NCBI GenBank assembly: GCA_002104905.1 | Contig: MCFE01000560.1 | Coordinates: forward strand, 1 to 57,919 | Origin: Basidiobolus meristosporus CBS 931.73 | Taxonomy: Eukaryota; Basidiobolomycota; Basidiobolomycetes; Basidiobolales; Basidiobolaceae | Direction of reading: 5' to 3' | DNA length: 57,919 bases | In this document: piece after piece, positions 55,757-57,919 of the stretch | Layout: every line of letters begins with the position of its first letter | How positions within the stretch are numbered: position 1 is the first letter of the stretch | Notes under the pieces: generated by a model | What the model was told of the DNA's origin: nothing | Database searches by the model: none | What the model saw: only the letters and a program-made list of their open reading frames with translations | Program-made: the position numbers and the translations under genes

Positions 55757-55978
55757 GGGGCAAACAGTTTGACCTTCAACAATGTAATGCTATTATATCA
55801 CTTTTTGGTCAATAGTCATGTGAACTTAAGACAGTCTTGTACTTGAGACATTGCACCTACATGAATGTAAGATTCAATGGTGACCTGCCATAGTAAGCAT
55901 TATAAATAAAGTTGTGGCACCACATACACACGTATATGTAACACTATTTCCCCTTTGGTTTGACTCACTTCCATATAT
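55757..55978. promoter_or_regulatory. Divergent promoter spacer, T2 copy i
   Basis: 222 bp between two divergent ATGs. TATAAATA at 55901-55908, about 75 bp before the partner-ORF ATG. CCCCTTTGGTTTGACTCACTTCC is conserved in copies b and h just before the ATG. Probably drives both genes, by position and conservation only. Confidence 0.55.
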
Positions 55979-57919
55979 ATGCCGCCAAAAAATAAAGCAA
56001 AGTTGTCTGGTTCTCAACCAAACCCCACTGCTGACAGCAACAGAAGAATGGTAGGACATCAGCTTGCTTTGACATTCATTGCAACAAGCAGGGCTACATC
56101 CAAAAAAGGCCCTGTGGACAGTGTGCTCATTGAAGGTAATAATGCGGACTCCTCAGGCTCTCAGTCAAGTAGGCAATTGAGAACCTCTGTGGAGCCACAA
56201 GCTGACTGTTATGCTCAGGCAGATGAGAATTTAGCAAACACAGTACCCTCTGTTGAAGATCAGCAAGTGGCCATGATAACGTCACCACCACCCATATTAG
56301 CAAGTATGTTCTCAGCTCATACCAAAGCATTAATGAAGCAATTAGGTGCAGTGGCTGATAGGATAGATGTAATGGCCCAGAGAAATCAGGAAGTAGTCCA
56401 GAAACAGGATGAGCCAATAATATGTGTAGAGCAATCAATATCCCAGGTAGAGAAAGCAGTATCTTTGCTGCAAAGAAGGAACTCAAGTAGCTCAATGTCA
56501 CAGCCAAGAATTGAGCCATTTCCTGATGTAACAGCAGAGAAACACCATACAGTCTTTAAAGCACAACAACAGTGCACAAAGATAAAGCCCACAGAAAAAC
56601 CTATCACAGCATGGGAGGGAGACAATGTGGTGTTTATACCAAAGCCTAAAAATCAAAAGACATTGAAGATCCGTGAAGCTGTTGAGTGCAATAATGAAGA
56701 GTGGGCTAATATACAAGAGGCAGTCAGAAGTCTAGCATGCCATCACCTTAAGGCCGGCATACCATGGGACCATCAGGAACTCAAGTCCAAGCAGAATGCA
56801 CTTGACTTGTTCCATGAGCATTATCCTGGATTCAAATGGGCAAACAGATTTTGGGCCAGCATTGGTATGCTAAGAAAGTATCTTGAGAATAGCAGAAACT
56901 ATCAAAGGCAGAAGAACAAGGGTGCCATGGCTAAAAACCAGCAGCTTCCTCAAGAACCTGTTACAAGCAGGGCCAAAAGCTCCAGACAAGCGTCAAAGAG
57001 ATGTCAGGCAGCTGGAAGAGTGCCAATTAAGGACAAGCAGGCAGACATGGATGCACCAGCACAACATTTATCAAAAAAAAAGCGTAGTACCACTCAAGAA
57101 GCACCCAGTCAAAGTAGTAGTGAAGGACCTGGCAGTGATAAAAACCAGCCACTTTTACAGGAGCCCATCACAACTACAGTTGAGAGCTCAAAACAAGCTG
57201 AAAAGAAATGTCAGGTTGCCAGAAGAGAGCCAGCAAGGGACAAGCAGGCCAAAACAGATGTGTCAGAGCAGAATTTATCCAGGAGAAAATGTAGTTGTTT
57301 ACAAGAAGCACTCAGACAAAGTAGCAGTGAAAGACCTGGCAGTGATAAAGGAAAAGGTAAAGGGAAAAATGTCTACCCAAGCCTGAGACAGGGAGGCATG
57401 CCAAAAAAACTGCAGTTCTTGCCAATTAATGCTGCAAGCCAGGAACAAACTGAATCCCATCATAGCCAAGAAGAATTACCAACAAGAAAACAGCTGTTTT
57501 CACAAGACTTGGAAGCGCACCCAGTTGAGCTACACTCCAGCAAGGTAGATGAGTTTGCTGAAAAAGGCAATTTGTCTACCACAGCCTCCACAGCCTCCAT
57601 TGTTGACAGAGTGGAGATCCCACTGACAGACAAGGCTACAACGTCAAGAGCTCAAAAGACTATCACAATGCCTTCAGTGGAGTTTTGGAACATTAATAGG
57701 CACACCAAGAGGTTGCAGCACTTCTTCAAGAGCAGTGCTCAAGAAAATGTACTGGAATATTGCAAGGATTTATTGCAAAGACTGGCAGATGAGGAGCTAG
57801 ACCTTGCAGTGCCAGCTGAAGACCAGGACATGTGGGAACCAGTGAATGAACAGTGGCATAAAGCCGTTGGGTTCCTGCTAAAGTCATGGAACCAGAGCGT
57901 TACAGCAGAAATACATATT
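55979..57919 (+). CDS. T2 partner ORF, open for 647 codons to the window edge (function unknown)
   Basis: ATG at 55979-55981, in frame to the last base, no stop. Residues 1-100: Ser/Gln/Ala-rich, probably disordered. 113-170: heptad-like helical stretch (LGAVADRIDVMAQRNQEVVQ, then QVEKAVSLLQRRN), a possible coiled coil. 228-312: the most conserved part, Trp-rich and helical (EEWANIQEAVRSLACHH, HEHYPGFKWANRFWASIG). 320-388 and 389-457: two tandem 69-residue repeats ending SSSEGPGSDK / SSSERPGSDK. Basic patches SKKKRS and KGKGKGK suggest nuclear location. 563-647: a further folded-looking segment. No catalytic motif recognised. It may be an accessory DNA-binding or assembly protein of the transposon. 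Broken copies lie at 9246, 11348, 24640, 45191 and 46283. Confidence 0.8.
   Translation, partial: MPPKNKAKLSGSQPNPTADSNRRMVGHQLALTFIATSRATSKKGPVDSVLIEGNNADSSGSQSSRQLRTSVEPQADCYAQADENLANTVPSVEDQQVAMITSPPPILASMFSAHTKALMKQLGAVADRIDVMAQRNQEVVQKQDEPIICVEQSISQVEKAVSLLQRRNSSSSMSQPRIEPFPDVTAEKHHTVFKAQQQCTKIKPTEKPITAWEGDNVVFIPKPKNQKTLKIREAVECNNEEWANIQEAVRSLACHHLKAGIPWDHQELKSKQNALDLFHEHYPGFKWANRFWASIGMLRKYLENSRNYQRQKNKGAMAKNQQLPQEPVTSRAKSSRQASKRCQAAGRVPIKDKQADMDAPAQHLSKKKRSTTQEAPSQSSSEGPGSDKNQPLLQEPITTTVESSKQAEKKCQVARREPARDKQAKTDVSEQNLSRRKCSCLQEALRQSSSERPGSDKGKGKGKNVYPSLRQGGMPKKLQFLPINAASQEQTESHHSQEELPTRKQLFSQDLEAHPVELHSSKVDEFAEKGNLSTTASTASIVDRVEIPLTDKATTSRAQKTITMPSVEFWNINRHTKRLQHFFKSSAQENVLEYCKDLLQRLADEELDLAVPAEDQDMWEPVNEQWHKAVGFLLKSWNQSVTAEIHI
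56936..57349 (+). repeat. Two tandem 207-nt coding repeats
   Basis: 56936-57142 and 57143-57349, each 69 codons with no length difference. Shared positions include QEP-T, SSKQA/SSRQA, CQ-A, DKQA, LS-RK/LSKKK, QSSSE-PGSDK. Copy a has about two units and copy g three. Confidence 0.88.

Noticed and set aside
56883-57386. 168-codon ORF starting MRIAETIKGRR
   Set aside because: It is a different frame of the 647-codon partner ORF, whose frame matches other copies at protein level.
1-57919. CRISPR arrays, tRNA or rRNA genes, telomere repeats, operon-like host genes
   Set aside because: I looked for short regularly spaced repeats, cloverleaf-like blocks and TTAGGG-type arrays and found none. Apart from a few short unassigned spacers, the sequence is attributable to mobile elements.

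Overview
This window looks like a slab of transposon-only eukaryotic chromatin, most likely from a fungus. The evidence is short spliceosomal-type intron structure, Ty3/Gypsy and Ty1/Copia elements with fungal-type Gag-Pol layouts, a piggyBac element and CACTA/Plavaka-like Tnp2 transposases. I cannot assign a phylum. I see no host gene, no rRNA or tRNA gene, no CRISPR array and nothing bacterial. Almost everything is broken by stops, frameshifts or nested insertions.

Layout. 1-7348: gypsy A (+ strand, start off-window) split by gypsy B1 (- strand, 159-6496, 5-bp target duplication aacac). 7349-12882 and 17605-17926: two copies of a two-gene DNA transposon I call T2, which has a Tnp2 transposase on one strand and a partner ORF transcribed away from it. 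Gypsy A, a solo gypsy-A LTR and copia C (12883-17604) have inserted into these copies. 18440-23420: more T2 remnants, carrying a 735-bp foldback element (19208-19942) and a copia D fragment. 23595-24961: gypsy G fragments and a T2 partner-ORF fragment. 24967-33531: copia F, containing copia E, a solo LTR and a piggyBac (30743-33236). 33537-42238: gypsy A relics containing gypsy B2 (34662-38165) and a T2 fragment with a 150-bp MITE. 42247-44300: second foldback and copia H remnants. 44576-48123: scrambled T2 pieces and an unknown 697-bp solo LTR. 48124-52803: copia D. 52804-57919: the best T2 copy.

How parts relate. The T2 family is the substrate of much of the window: copia C, copia D, gypsy A and two solo LTRs all sit inside it. 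The most interesting object is the T2 partner ORF at 55979-57919. It is open for 647 codons to the window edge, although the transposase it diverges from is broken. It carries a coiled-coil-like stretch, a conserved Trp-rich helical segment, and two tandem 69-residue repeats whose number differs between copies. Second in interest is an extra ORF of about 390 codons downstream of pol in gypsy B. Decay follows a clear signature: five of six premature stops in gypsy B1 are TGA, as expected from CGA arginine codons after CpG deamination, and reverse transcriptase catalytic Asp pairs are repeatedly changed to Asp-Asn by CpG transitions.
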